From: an uncultured Aquitalea sp.
GTDB lineage: Bacteria; Pseudomonadota; Gammaproteobacteria; Burkholderiales; Chromobacteriaceae
Assembly (NCBI RefSeq): GCF_945957525.1
Contig: NZ_CAMFLA010000026.1
Coordinates: 1 to 53,334 of the forward strand
Direction: 5' to 3'
DNA length: 53,334 bases
Shown: piece after piece, positions 33,216-45,804 of the stretch
Layout of the letters: the number at the start of each line of letters is the position of its first letter
Position numbering within the stretch: position 1 is the first letter of the stretch
The notes under the pieces: generated by a model
The model's database searches: none
The model's input: the letters and a program-made list of their open reading frames with translations, nothing else
What the model was told of the DNA's origin: nothing
Translations under genes and position numbers: made by a program

Positions 33216-34583
33216 TTAGATGATCTCGAAGTAGCGTTTCAATTCCCAATCGGTGACGTGGCGCTGAAACTCGCGCTCTTCCCATTCGCGGGTGGCGGCA
33301 AAGTGGTCGACGAAGTCGTCGCCGAACCAGTCGCGCGCCGGGGCGGAGCCCTTGAGGGCCTGTGCGGCGTCCCACAAGGTGCGGTGCAGGCGCAAGTGCT
33401 CGGGCGCCTCCATCAAATAGCCGTTGGCGGTGACGGCCTCTTCCGGCTCGATGGCGTTTTCAATGCCGTACAGGCCGGCGGCCAGGCCGCTGGCCAGCGC
33501 GAGGTAGGGGTTGGAGTCGGCGCCGGGCAGGCGGTATTCCACGCGTTGCGATTTGTTGCTGCCGGGAATTGCCCGAATGGCCACGGTGCGGTTGTCCACG
33601 CCCCATAGCGCGCTGGTGGGCGCCCAGTAGCCGGGCACTAGCCGACGGAAGCTGTTGATGGTGGGCGCGGCCATGCACATGAATTGCGGCATCAGGCGCT
33701 GGATGCCGCCAATGAAGTGGCGCATGGTGCGGCTCATGTTGCCGTGCGAGCCTTGCTCAAAGAAGGCGTTGTTGCCGTCGCGGTTTTTCAGCGAGATATG
33801 GATGTGGCCGCCCTGGCCGGAGAATTCCTGGTGCCATTTGGCCATATAGCAGATCATGCGGCCCTGTTTTTCCGCCATGACCTTGGAGAAAGTCTTGAAA
33901 CAGGCGGCGTTGTCGGCGGCAATCATGGCCTTGTCCACGGTCATGGCGGCTTCCAGCGCGCCGGGGCCGGTTTCTTCATGAAAGCCTTCAATCGGCATGG
34001 CCATCTGGTCGCACAGATCCAGCAAGCCGCGATAGAACTCGGTGTTCACCGAGTTGCGGATCACCGAGTAACCGAAAGCGCCGGTGCCCAGCGGTTTGGG
34101 CTGCTGATAAAGCTTGTCCTGCAACGCTTCGTTGCTTTCGTCGGTGACGAGAAATTCGTATTCAAAGCCGGCCATCGGCTCGAAACCCATCTTGCGGGCG
34201 CGCTCCACTACCCGGCGCAGCACGCCACGCGGACAGAGGCCTTCCAGCCGGCCCACCACCTCGCCCTGCACAAAGATCATGTCGCCTTCCAGCGGCAGCT
34301 CGCGGCAGGATTCGGGAATCAGCCGGATTTCAGCGTCGCCGTAGCCGCGCCCCCAGCCGGTGAGTTTGGTGTTGTCGTACAGGCGGTCGCCCACATCCCA
34401 GCCGAATACCACGTCGCAGAAGCCGAAACCGCCTTCCAGCGCCGACAGGAACTTGTCGCGGGACATGTACTTGCCGCACATCACACCGTCGATGTCTATC
34501 AATCCCACCTTGATCTGCTTGAGGCCGCGTTCTTCGACCAGGGCCTTCAAGTCCGTCATCGTCTTTACTTGCCGGGGTTCCAT
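33216..34583 (-). CDS. puuA: Gamma-glutamylputrescine synthetase PuuA (glutamine synthetase-like)
   Basis: A 455-residue enzyme of the glutamine synthetase fold that joins glutamate to putrescine using ATP, the entry step of the pathway. Catalytic features: EYEFLV metal-binding strand, HEETGPGALEAAM, GQGGHIHISL with the metal-binding His, and SFRRLVPGYWAPTSALWG...RIEYR-like RVEYRLPGADSNPYLALA. The N-terminal domain starts KVGLIDIDGVMCGKYMS, which differs from housekeeping GlnA and has no adenylylation Tyr region. The start at 34583 follows GGAAGG. It leads the operon puuA-aldDH-ADH-puuD, divergent from the RpiR regulator. Confidence 0.9.
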   Translation of the reverse strand: MEPRQVKTMTDLKALVEERGLKQIKVGLIDIDGVMCGKYMSRDKFLSALEGGFGFCDVVFGWDVGDRLYDNTKLTGWGRGYGDAEIRLIPESCRELPLEGDMIFVQGEVVGRLEGLCPRGVLRRVVERARKMGFEPMAGFEYEFLVTDESNEALQDKLYQQPKPLGTGAFGYSVIRNSVNTEFYRGLLDLCDQMAMPIEGFHEETGPGALEAAMTVDKAMIAADNAACFKTFSKVMAEKQGRMICYMAKWHQEFSGQGGHIHISLKNRDGNNAFFEQGSHGNMSRTMRHFIGGIQRLMPQFMCMAAPTINSFRRLVPGYWAPTSALWGVDNRTVAIRAIPGSNKSQRVEYRLPGADSNPYLALASGLAAGLYGIENAIEPEEAVTANGYLMEAPEHLRLHRTLWDAAQALKGSAPARDWFGDDFVDHFAATREWEEREFQRHVTDWELKRYFEII

Positions 34584-34677
34584 GTTGCTGCTTCCTTCCG
34601 TGTCATTTTGATGGGTAACGCTGGATGGGTAGTGCAAACGGCTAGCTGTCCGGCATAGTATTGTTCGTTAGAAAAAA

Positions 34678-34690
34678 TGACTGCAAGTCA
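34678..34690. promoter_or_regulatory. Inverted repeat TGACT-GCA-AGTCA
   Basis: Perfect five-base arms in the AT-rich divergent promoter region between puuA and the RpiR gene, 95 bases from the puuA start. A candidate operator. Confidence 0.4.
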
Positions 34691-34709
34691 ATTTTGTAAT
34701 AAAAATTAG

Positions 34710-34724
34710 ATTGCGCAGCGCAAT
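34710..34724. promoter_or_regulatory. Palindrome ATTGCGC-A-GCGCAAT
   Basis: A perfect seven-base inverted repeat with a single central base, 127 bases from the puuA start and 119 from the RpiR start. The compact, perfect symmetry fits a dimeric regulator; the divergent MurR/RpiR protein is the obvious candidate. Confidence 0.5.
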
Positions 34725-34842
34725 GTGGATGTAATGCGACAATGCCCCTACACCCTGTCGGCTGCTATCATTGCCGCTGGCCGGCCCGCCTTGCGCGGCG
34801 GGCCCGGACCGGCGCCATGCCCGGCCGTTACTGGAGACGCCT

Positions 34843-35718
34843 GTGAGCAACAATCGGTCGATTGCGGAAGAAATCCGCGTCCTTTTCGAAACCCTCACCC
34901 CCACCGAACGCAAAGTGGGACGCGTCTTGCTGGCCAACTACCCGGTAGCCGGTCTGGAGACGGTGGCGCAACTGGCCTTGCGGGCGGACGTCAGCGGCCC
35001 CACGGTGCTGAGACTGGTCAGCAAGCTGGGTTTCGACAGTTACACCGGCTTTCAGACCGCGCTGCGCGATGAGCTGGAGGTGCGCTTGCAGTCGCCGCTG
35101 GTGCGGCACGATCCGGGTCAGCTCAAGGGCGAAAACGACTTTCTGGTCAGTTACGCGTCGCGCATCAGCCAGCTGATGCAGGAAACCATCGCGCATCTGC
35201 CGCGTGCGGAATTCGATGGCGTGGTGGAGTTGCTGGGGGATCGCAAGCAGCGCGTCTGGTTGCTGGGCGGGCGGCTGACCGAGCCGCTGGCGGCCTACTT
35301 GGGCCACCACCTCAAGGTGGTGCGGCCGGAGGTGAACCATCTGCGCGGCGTGCCGGCCAGTTGGGCGGATTCGCTGGTGGACATGGGCAAGCACGATGTG
35401 CTGGTGGTATTCGATATCCGCCGCTATTGGGAAGGCGCGCTGCAAGTGGCGGAGATGGCCGCGCAGCGCAAGGTGAATGTGCTGTTGTTTACCGATCAGT
35501 GGCTGTCGCCCGTGTCGCGGGTGGCGCGGCACACGCTGGCGGCGCATACCGCCGGCCCGTCCGGCTGGGACAGCAATACCCCGCTAATGATGCTGGTAGA
35601 TGCGGTGATTGCCGGCGTCAATACGCGTCGCTGGGGCGAGATCAGCGACCGGCTGCAAGAAGTGGAAGCGATGCGGGCCCGGTTGGGAGAAGGTTTGCCG
35701 AAAGAGGGCGGCGGGTGA
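34843..35718 (+). CDS. MurR/RpiR-family regulator of the putrescine operon
   Basis: A 291-residue regulator: N-terminal RpiR helix-turn-helix (LTPTERKVGRVLLANYPVAGLETVAQLALRADVSGPTVLRLVSKLGFDSYTGFQ) and a C-terminal sugar-isomerase-like SIS domain (VWLLGGRLTEPLAAYLGHHL...DVLVVFDIRRYWEGALQVAEMA). SIS domains normally bind phosphosugars, but RpiR proteins beside amine catabolism genes are also known. The start is a GTG at 34843 with TGGAGA seven bases before; the open frame from 34771 lacks this. Divergent from puuA, which it most likely represses. Confidence 0.9.
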   Translation: MSNNRSIAEEIRVLFETLTPTERKVGRVLLANYPVAGLETVAQLALRADVSGPTVLRLVSKLGFDSYTGFQTALRDELEVRLQSPLVRHDPGQLKGENDFLVSYASRISQLMQETIAHLPRAEFDGVVELLGDRKQRVWLLGGRLTEPLAAYLGHHLKVVRPEVNHLRGVPASWADSLVDMGKHDVLVVFDIRRYWEGALQVAEMAAQRKVNVLLFTDQWLSPVSRVARHTLAAHTAGPSGWDSNTPLMMLVDAVIAGVNTRRWGEISDRLQEVEAMRARLGEGLPKEGGG

Positions 35719-35781
35719 CAAGGCCTGTCGCTGACACTAAAATGGCGGCCAGCCAATATTGACCGATTTACAGGATTCCCC

Positions 35782-36282
35782 ATGCCGTCTTTTGATATCG
35801 TTTCCGAAGTGAACAAGGTAGAAGTGCGCAACGCCGTGGACCAGTCCAACAAGGAAGTGTCTACCCGTTACGACTTCAAGGGCAGCGACGCCCGCATCGA
35901 ACAAGGCGAAAAGGACATCACCCTGTACGCCGACGCCGAATTCCAGCTCGATCAGGTCAACGAAATCCTTGTGAACAAGCTCTCCAAACGCGGTGTGGAC
36001 GTGCGGTGCATGGACTACGGCAAGCTGGAAAAGGTGAGCGGCAACAAGGTGAAGAAGGTGCTTACCGTCAAGGAAGGCCTGGAAAGCGATCTGGCCAAGA
36101 AGATCGTCAAGTTGATCAAGGACTCCAAGCTCAAGGTGCAGGCCAGCATCCAGGGCGACGCCGTGCGCGTGTCCGGCGCCAAGCGCGATTTGCTGCAGGA
36201 ATGCATCGCGCTGATGCGCAAGGAAATCGCCGACGACAAGGAAAACGGCTTTCCGCTGCAGTTCAATAATTTCCGCGACTGA
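35782..36282 (+). CDS. yajQ: YajQ-family nucleotide-binding protein
   Basis: A 166-residue cytosolic protein with the two ferredoxin-like domains of the YajQ family: opening [21 protein letters not shown], then [11 protein letters not shown], and ending [14 protein letters not shown]. Homologues bind tRNA/GTP and, in Xanthomonas and relatives, cyclic di-GMP with effects on transcription. It stands alone with an AGGATT site, and a repeat copy plus terminator directly follow. Confidence 0.94.
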   Translation: MPSFDIVSEVNKVEVRNAVDQSNKEVSTRYDFKGSDARIEQGEKDITLYADAEFQLDQVNEILVNKLSKRGVDVRCMDYGKLEKVSGNKVKKVLTVKEGLESDLAKKIVKLIKDSKLKVQASIQGDAVRVSGAKRDLLQECIALMRKEIADDKENGFPLQFNNFRD

Positions 36283-36289
36283 TACCGGC

Positions 36290-36303
36290 CTTCGGCCAAC
36301 CTT
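36290..36303 (+). repeat. Repeated 14-mer CTTCGGCCAACCTT after yajQ
   Basis: A perfect copy seven bases behind the yajQ stop codon and just before its terminator. Confidence 0.75.
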
Positions 36304-36317
36304 GTCGCAGCAATGAC

Positions 36318-36346
36318 AAACCGGCCGCAGAGGCCGGTTTCTCTTT
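36318..36346 (+). terminator. Terminator after yajQ
   Basis: Perfect nine-base stem AAACCGGCC / GGCCGGTTT (36318-36326, 36332-36340) followed by CTCTTTT. Confidence 0.8.
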
Positions 36347-36473
36347 TGCGACACCCTTGGGCGCGGCACTCGTCCTCGCCCGTGATTGCCATTACAATAC
36401 GCGCCTCGTTGACTAGACACCAACCCGGCCGCCCCGTACTTGATTCCGGGCGGCCCGCCGTTACTGGAATACC

Positions 36474-38075
36474 ATGATCCGCATTGCCGAACTCAAACTC
36501 CCGCTCGATCACACGCCGGAGCAACTGGAAGCCGCCATTCTCGATCGCCTCGGCATCAAGCCGCAGGACCTTATCTCCCATACCGTTTTCAAGCGCAGTT
36601 ACGACGCCCGTCGCGGCGTGATGAGCCTGGTCTACATCCTCGACATGGCCGTGAAGGGCGAGGACAAGATCCTGGCGCGCTTCAAGAGCGACATCCACGT
36701 GATGCCGACGCCGGACACCAGCTACCATTTTGTTGGTCGCGCGCCGGAAAACCTCGAGCAGCGACCGCTGGTGGTGGGTTTCGGCCCCTGTGGCATTTTG
36801 GCCGCGCTGGTGTTGGCGCAGATGGGTTTTCGCCCCATCGTGCTGGAGCGGGGCAAGAAAGTGCGCGAGCGCACCAAGGACACTTGGGGTCTGTGGCGCA
36901 AGAACACGCTGAATCCGGAATCCAACGTCCAGTTTGGCGAAGGCGGCGCCGGCACCTTTTCCGACGGCAAGCTCTACAGCCAGATCAAGGACCCGCGCCA
37001 TCTGGGCCGCAAGGTACTGACCGAGTTCGTCAAGGCGGGCGCGCCAGAGGAAATCCTCTACATCGCCAAGCCGCACATCGGCACCTTCCGCCTGGTGAGT
37101 ATGGTGGAGAAAATCCGCGCCGAGATCGAATCTTTGGGCGGTGAAATCCGCTTCCAGCAGCGCGTGACCGACCTGCACATCGAAGACGGCCATGTGCGCG
37201 GTGTGACGCTGGCGGACGGCGCGCAGATTCGCGCCGATCATGTGATTCTGGCGCTGGGCCACAGCGCGCGCGACACCTTTGCCATGCTGCATGAGCGCGG
37301 CGTGTTCATGGAGGCCAAGCCCTTCTCCGTGGGTTTCCGCATCGAACACCCGCAAACGCTGATCGACAAGGCGCGCTGGGGCAAGCATGCGGGCCATCCG
37401 CTGTTGGGCGCGGCGGACTACAAGCTGGTGCATCACGCTAGCAACGGTCGCGCGGTATACAGCTTCTGTATGTGCCCGGGCGGACAGGTGGTAGCCGCCA
37501 CCTCGGAAGAGGGGCGCGTGGTCACCAATGGCATGAGCCAGTATTCCCGTGCCGAACGCAACGCTAATGCCGGCATGGTGGTCAGCATCAATCCCGAGGA
37601 TTATCCGGGCGGCGCAATGGCCGGCATCGAGTTCCAGCGCGAGCTGGAAAGCCGCGCCTATGTGCTGGGCGGCGGCACGTACGAGGCGCCGGCGCAGCTG
37701 GTGGGGGATTTCCTCGTCGGCCGGCCGTCCACGGCGGTGGGCTCGGTGGTCCCTTCCTATCAGCCCGGCGTGAAGTGGACCGATCTCTCCACCGCCTTGC
37801 CGGATTTCTGTATTGCCGCCATGCGCGAAGCGCTGCCGGAATTCGCACGCAAGATTCGCGGTTACGATATGCACGACGCCGTGCTCACCGGCGTGGAAAC
37901 CCGCACCAGTTCGCCGTTGCGTATCACGCGCGGCGAGGATTTGCAAAGCCTGAATGTGAAGGGCCTGTACCCGGCGGGCGAGGGGGCGGGTTATGCGGGC
38001 GGCATTCTTTCCGCCGGCGTGGACGGTATCCGCGTGGCGGAAGCCGTGGCGCAGGAGATTCTGGCCGGGCGTTGA
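36474..38075 (+). CDS. FAD-dependent dehydrogenase of the COG2509 type
   Basis: A 533-residue soluble flavoprotein. The first about 85 residues form a family-specific alpha/beta domain (IRIAELKLPLDHTPEQLEAAIL...FKRSYDARRG). Then comes the FAD-binding fold, VVGFGPCGILAALVLAQMGFRPIVLERG, the FGEGGAGTFSDGKLYSQIKD motif, and the C-terminal GLYPAGEGAGYAGGILSAGVDG. These features define a widespread group of predicted FAD-dependent dehydrogenases whose substrate has not been settled to my knowledge. There are no membrane segments. It is monocistronic, with a terminator 22 bases after the stop. Confidence 0.88.
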   Translation: MIRIAELKLPLDHTPEQLEAAILDRLGIKPQDLISHTVFKRSYDARRGVMSLVYILDMAVKGEDKILARFKSDIHVMPTPDTSYHFVGRAPENLEQRPLVVGFGPCGILAALVLAQMGFRPIVLERGKKVRERTKDTWGLWRKNTLNPESNVQFGEGGAGTFSDGKLYSQIKDPRHLGRKVLTEFVKAGAPEEILYIAKPHIGTFRLVSMVEKIRAEIESLGGEIRFQQRVTDLHIEDGHVRGVTLADGAQIRADHVILALGHSARDTFAMLHERGVFMEAKPFSVGFRIEHPQTLIDKARWGKHAGHPLLGAADYKLVHHASNGRAVYSFCMCPGGQVVAATSEEGRVVTNGMSQYSRAERNANAGMVVSINPEDYPGGAMAGIEFQRELESRAYVLGGGTYEAPAQLVGDFLVGRPSTAVGSVVPSYQPGVKWTDLSTALPDFCIAAMREALPEFARKIRGYDMHDAVLTGVETRTSSPLRITRGEDLQSLNVKGLYPAGEGAGYAGGILSAGVDGIRVAEAVAQEILAGR

Positions 38076-38097
38076 TGATGCGACGGTTTCAATCAGC

Positions 38098-38123
38098 AAA
38101 CCCGCACGCCGTGCGGGTTTTTT
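38098..38123 (+). terminator. Terminator after the FAD protein gene
   Basis: Stem ACCCGCAC / GTGCGGGT with a three-base loop and a T run of six. Confidence 0.88.
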
Positions 38124-38316
38124 GTTGCTTGCAGTCGGAAGGACGTGATCGCCGCGATACCGCCAGAGCTTGATCATGAAGCTCCCGATATGTGACTTTC
38201 GCCGCCTTTGCAGCTTGCCCAACTACCGATGCATGCAATTTTATTATCCCGCGAGGAATCCCCAATGCCCGCAGCAGGTCGTACGGTCAGAGCGCGGCGC
38301 GCATGAAAGGAAAATC

Positions 38317-39474
38317 ATGAAACAGCCATTCAAGGTCATGGTGGTCATGGTCGCCTTCGGATTTTTTTCCAAGCCGACGGTTGCGGCAGAGTCAGACCAG
38401 CAGCGCATTGCCGACATCATCACACCGCTGATGCGGCAGCATGACATACCCGGCATGGCGGTGGCGGTAGTACAAGGCGATAAACGCTTTGTGCTGACAT
38501 ACGGCCTTGCCGCTGCCGGCGAAGGCAAGCCGGTTAATCGCGACACGCTGTTCGAGTTGGGTTCGATCAGCAAATTGTTTACCGGCTTGTTGGGCGCCTA
38601 CGCACATGAAACCGGCAAGCTGGACTGGGATGCGCCCGCCAGCCGTTACTGGCCAGCCTTACAGGGCAGCGCCATGGACAAGATCATGATGAAACAACTG
38701 GCGACATACAGCGCAGGTGGCTTGCCCTTGCAGTTTCCTGATCGGGTAAAGAACAAGGAAGCCGATATCGCCGACTATTACCGTCAGTGGAAACCTTCCT
38801 ACCCGGCCGGTGAGCAGCGACTGTATTCCAATCCCAGTATTGGCCTGTTCGGCTTTCTCACCGCAAAAAGTCTGGGCATGCCCTTCGACAAGGCCGTAGA
38901 GCAGGTTCTGTTGTCCAAGCTGGACATGCGCAACACGCGGATTGTGCTGCAAGCCGGGGACAAGGCCCGCTATGCTTGGGGGCATGCGGAGGGCGGACAG
39001 CGGGTGCGGGTGATGCCGGGGCCGCTTGATTCTGAAGCCTACGGCATCAAATCCAGCGGCGCGGATATGCTCAAGCTGCTTTCGGCCAACATTGACGGCG
39101 TGAAAGACCCAGCATTGCAAGCGGCATTGCAGGATACCCAGCGCGTGCGCTACCAGGCAGGCGATTTGCGTCAGGGGCTGGGTTGGGAAATCTATCGTTA
39201 CCCTGTGGTCTTGCCTGCCTTGTTGGGCGGCAACAGCAACAACATGGCTTTCAATCCACACAAAATCGAATGGCTGAGCAAGCCGGAGCGGCTGCCAGCC
39301 GGTCTTTACAACAAAACGGGTTCCACCCGAGGCTTTGGTGCTTATGTGTTGATGGTGCCTGAGCAGAAAATCGGCATCGCCATGCTGGCCAATCGCAACT
39401 ATCCGAACTCAGAGCGCGTCGCGGCCGGCTACCGTATCCTGTCCGTCTTGCTGGCTTCGCCAGCCAAGGGCTAG
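38317..39474 (+). CDS. ampC: Class C (AmpC-type) beta-lactamase
   Basis: A 385-residue periplasmic serine hydrolase that should open the beta-lactam ring of cephalosporins. A signal peptide (about residues 1-24, KPTVAA-E) precedes the mature enzyme. The three active-site elements are complete: Ser83-Ile-Ser-Lys86, Tyr170-Ser-Asn172, and Lys333-Thr-Gly. Length and the KTGSTRGFGAYVLMVP region fit AmpC rather than esterases or DD-peptidases of the same fold. The start at 38317 has AAAGGA; about 49 upstream in-frame codons are leader sequence. No ampR regulator is adjacent, so expression may be constitutive or controlled from elsewhere. Its 241-base leader is AT-richer than its neighbours. Confidence 0.92.
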   Translation: MKQPFKVMVVMVAFGFFSKPTVAAESDQQRIADIITPLMRQHDIPGMAVAVVQGDKRFVLTYGLAAAGEGKPVNRDTLFELGSISKLFTGLLGAYAHETGKLDWDAPASRYWPALQGSAMDKIMMKQLATYSAGGLPLQFPDRVKNKEADIADYYRQWKPSYPAGEQRLYSNPSIGLFGFLTAKSLGMPFDKAVEQVLLSKLDMRNTRIVLQAGDKARYAWGHAEGGQRVRVMPGPLDSEAYGIKSSGADMLKLLSANIDGVKDPALQAALQDTQRVRYQAGDLRQGLGWEIYRYPVVLPALLGGNSNNMAFNPHKIEWLSKPERLPAGLYNKTGSTRGFGAYVLMVPEQKIGIAMLANRNYPNSERVAAGYRILSVLLASPAKG

Positions 39475-39487
39475 GTGCCGTCAAGCG

Positions 39488-39520
39488 CCAAGGGGCGGAG
39501 GCACCCCTTGGCCGCTTTTT
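39488..39520. terminator. Terminator between ampC and the oxoprolinase gene
   Basis: Eight-base stem CCAAGGGG / CCCCTTGG (39488-39495 and 39504-39511) followed by CCGCTTTTT on the forward strand. It lies between convergent genes and may serve ampC. Confidence 0.7.
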
Positions 39521-39542
39521 ATCAGGGCTGCCTGGGTTGTAT

Positions 39543-43160
<3,618 letters not shown>

Positions 43161-43189
43161 GATGTTCCTCGATGTCGGATTGTCGGCGG

Positions 43190-44110
43190 TCAGGCGGCGG
43201 GCGCTTGCAGTCGCGCGGCCAGATAATCGATCAGCGCGCGCACTTTGAGCGAGAGGTAGCGGTTGGGAGGATAGAGCAGCCAGGCCATGCCCTGATAGGC
43301 GGTGGTAAAGCGCCAGTCATCCAGCACGGTGCGAATCTTGCCTGCGTCCAGTGCGGCCTGGGCGGTGCATTGCGGCAGCGGCGCAATGCCGAAGTGCGCC
43401 AGCACGCCTTCCAACCGCAACTCGCTGTGGTTGACGGCATAGCGGCCATTGACGTTGACGGTGACGCTTTCGCCGCCGCGTTGCAGTTGCCAGCGCTTGT
43501 CGCCTTCATGCTCGGCCAGGTAGAGGCATTGATGTTGTGTCAATTCGCGCGGGTGAGCGGGCTCGCCGTGCTCCGCCAGATAGCGCGGCGTGGCGCACAG
43601 CAATTGGCGCACCGGCGTCAGGGGACGGCCGGCCAGACCGGGCGGCGGCGTATCGGTGATGCGAATGGTCAGGTCCAGCCCGTCGGCCAGCGGGTCCACG
43701 TCGCGATCGCTGATGAACAGCTCCAGTTCCACCTGCGGATGGCTGGCCAGAAAATCCGGCATCAGCGGCGCGATGACAAAGCGGCCAAACGCTTTGGGCA
43801 TACTGATGCGCAGCTTGCCGCGCGGCTCGTCATGGCGTTGTTGCGCCTGTTGCACGGCTTCGTCGGCGGCGCTGAGCATGCTGCGGCAGTGTTCCAGCAT
43901 GGCGCGGCCGGCTTCGCTAAGCCGCAGCCGGCGCGTGCTGCGCTCCAGTAGTTTGGCGCCCAGCGCGGCTTCCAGCCGCGCCACTTGCCGGCTGAGTGCC
44001 GAGGGCGTCATGCCCAGTTGTCTGGCGGCGGCGGAGAAGCTGCCCCGTTCGGCCACCAGCGCGAATACGGCCATGTCGGGCAACAGGGCAATCAGCTTAT
44101 TTGTTCCCAT
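43190..44110 (-). CDS. LysR-family regulator upstream of oxoprolinase
   Basis: A 306-residue LysR-type regulator with an N-terminal winged helix ([52 protein letters not shown]) and effector domain. Co-directional with and 29 bases before the oxoprolinase gene; divergent from a DMT exporter gene (90-base gap). It may control both. Effector unknown; 5-oxoproline or glutamate are reasonable guesses from context. Confidence 0.9.
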   Translation of the reverse strand: MGTNKLIALLPDMAVFALVAERGSFSAAARQLGMTPSALSRQVARLEAALGAKLLERSTRRLRLSEAGRAMLEHCRSMLSAADEAVQQAQQRHDEPRGKLRISMPKAFGRFVIAPLMPDFLASHPQVELELFISDRDVDPLADGLDLTIRITDTPPPGLAGRPLTPVRQLLCATPRYLAEHGEPAHPRELTQHQCLYLAEHEGDKRWQLQRGGESVTVNVNGRYAVNHSELRLEGVLAHFGIAPLPQCTAQAALDAGKIRTVLDDWRFTTAYQGMAWLLYPPNRYLSLKVRALIDYLAARLQAPAA

Positions 44111-44200
44111 GCAGCAAAATTCCTGTTCCGTTTGGCGGGATTATCATGCCTGGAAAAGGTAATGATAATGAGCTTATTGTCGATTTTCTGAAAGCCCCGC

Positions 44201-45106
44201 ATGACTTACTCTCGCCTGCATCAGCGTTTCCCATACTTGCCTGATCTGTTGTTGCTGCTGGTTGCCATGGTGTGGGGCAGCAGCTACGGCATGGCCAAGC
44301 TCGCGTTGGCGTTTTACCCGGTGCTGGGCATGCTGGCCTTGCGCTTCGGTCTCAGTTTCATCCTGTTGCTGCCCGCCTTGCGCGCGCTGCGCGAAGCGGC
44401 GGTGCGCCGCGCCACGCTTGGCGCTTGCTTGCCGCTGGGCTTGGGTCTGCTGGCGATTTTTCTCTGCGAAACCTACGGCGTGGCGCATACCAGCGCCGCC
44501 AATGCTGCTTTCCTCATCAGCCTGTGCCTGGTGCTGACGCCGTTTGCCGAATGGTGGTTGTTGCGGCTCAGGCCCAGCGGCGAAGCGGTACTGATGGCCG
44601 GGGTGTCTCTGTCTGGCGCTTGGTTGCTTAGTGGCGGCGCATCATTGCAGCTGAATCTGGGCGATGGCCTGATGCTGCTGGCAGCCGTGCTGCGGGCCCT
44701 GATGGTATGCATGACGCGCAAACTCACTGCCGGCAAGCCGGTGGCCACGCTGGCGATGACCGGCTTGCAAGGCTTGGTGATCTGCGTGGGCTGTCTGTTG
44801 CTGGCACAGCTGCAGGGCGGTTTGCCGCCGCTGCCGGCCAATCCGGCGTTTTGGGGCAATACCCTGTATCTGGTGGTGTTTTGCACTATCTTCGCCTTTT
44901 TTGCCATGAACTACGCCCTGCGGCACAGCAGCGCCACCCGCGTGGCCTTGCTGACCGGCAGCGAGCCGGTATTCGGCGCTTTGTTTGCCGTGCTGTGGCT
45001 GGGCGAATCGCTGTCGGTTGCCAGCTGGGTGGGTGGACTGCTGATGGTGGCGGCCAGCCTGTGGACGGTGCGGCCGCGCCGGCAAGCCGCGCTGGCGGAG
45101 GCCTGA
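44201..45106 (+). CDS. DMT-family (EamA) metabolite exporter
   Basis: A 301-residue inner-membrane protein with ten helices in two EamA repeats: LLLLLVAMVWGSSYGMAKLAL and the ETYGVAHTSAANAAFLISL region in the first, ALRHSSATRVALLTGSEPVFGALFAVLWLGESLSVASWVGGLLM in the second. Family members export amino acids and related compounds. Its divergent pairing with a LysR gene is a common arrangement for regulated exporters. The ribosome-binding site is weak. Confidence 0.9.
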   Translation: MTYSRLHQRFPYLPDLLLLLVAMVWGSSYGMAKLALAFYPVLGMLALRFGLSFILLLPALRALREAAVRRATLGACLPLGLGLLAIFLCETYGVAHTSAANAAFLISLCLVLTPFAEWWLLRLRPSGEAVLMAGVSLSGAWLLSGGASLQLNLGDGLMLLAAVLRALMVCMTRKLTAGKPVATLAMTGLQGLVICVGCLLLAQLQGGLPPLPANPAFWGNTLYLVVFCTIFAFFAMNYALRHSSATRVALLTGSEPVFGALFAVLWLGESLSVASWVGGLLMVAASLWTVRPRRQAALAEA

Positions 45107-45193
45107 CCCGGCTGCCTGCAAGGGCTTACTGCATGGGCTTGGTCGTGGGGCCGGGTATATGAAGAGCCTGATTGGTATTGATTTCCTGTTTTT

Positions 45194-45209
45194 TGGAATT
45201 AAAAATCCA
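45194..45209. promoter_or_regulatory. Candidate operator TGGA-N8-TCCA before the XRE-cupin gene
   Basis: A short inverted repeat in an AT-rich stretch directly before the start codon. Autoregulation through such a site is common for XRE-cupin regulators, but the symmetry is short. Confidence 0.3.
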
Positions 45210-45222
45210 GTATGGTGGAAAA

Positions 45223-45804
45223 ATGCAAATCGATACTCTTCTGGCGCGCCGGGTGCGCGAGCTGCGCAAGCGGCAGGGCTTGTCGCTGGACGGCCTTGCC
45301 CAGCTGAGCGGCGTCAGCCGCTCCATGATCTCCCTGATAGAGCGGGAGGAAACCAGCCCCACTGCGGCTGTGCTCAATAAGCTGGCCGACGCGCTGGGCG
45401 TGCCGCTGGCCTCACTGTTTGCCGAAGAGCCGGACGACGCGCCGGCCTCGCCGCTCAACCCTGCCAGCCTGCAGGCAGTATGGCGCGACCCGGCGTCCGG
45501 TTACTCGCGCCGGCATCTTTCCCCCGGCGCATTTCCCTCTCCGCTGGAATTGGCGGAAGTAAGCTTTCCAGCCGGCCAGAGCGTGACGTTCGACAACCCG
45601 CTGCGCAGCATGACCACGCACCAGCAACTGTGGCTGATGGAAGGCGAGATGGTAATCGACCTGGATGGCGAATGCTGGCGACTGCACGCCGGCGATTGCC
45701 TGGCCATGGTGCTGGGGCAGCGCATCGTTTTTCACAATCCGGGCGCAGTGGCGGCGCGATATCTGCTGGCGCTGACTACCGTGCCTGCAACAAGGAGAAA
45801 TTGA
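45223..45804 (+). CDS. XRE-cupin transcriptional regulator
   Basis: A 193-residue regulator: an N-terminal XRE helix-turn-helix (LARRVRELRKRQGLSLDGLAQLSGVSRSMISLIEREETSPTAAVLNKLADALGVPLASLF) and a C-terminal cupin barrel (about residues 115-185, HQQLWLMEGEMVIDLDGECWRLHAGDCLAM) that could bind a small ligand. The ATG at 45223 has GGTGGA. Its stop overlaps the start of the acetyltransferase gene (TGATG), so the two are a coupled pair and it likely governs that gene. Confidence 0.92.
   Translation: MQIDTLLARRVRELRKRQGLSLDGLAQLSGVSRSMISLIEREETSPTAAVLNKLADALGVPLASLFAEEPDDAPASPLNPASLQAVWRDPASGYSRRHLSPGAFPSPLELAEVSFPAGQSVTFDNPLRSMTTHQQLWLMEGEMVIDLDGECWRLHAGDCLAMVLGQRIVFHNPGAVAARYLLALTTVPATRRN

Noticed and set aside
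31212-33608. 798-codon open frame opposite the aldehyde and alcohol dehydrogenase genes
   Set aside because: It is the mirror of two certain genes, rich in His, Gln, Gly and Ala, with no domain pattern.
44140-44190. Fur-like GATAATGA stretch between the LysR gene and the DMT exporter
   Set aside because: Only one half resembles the consensus and the second half is poorly symmetric.
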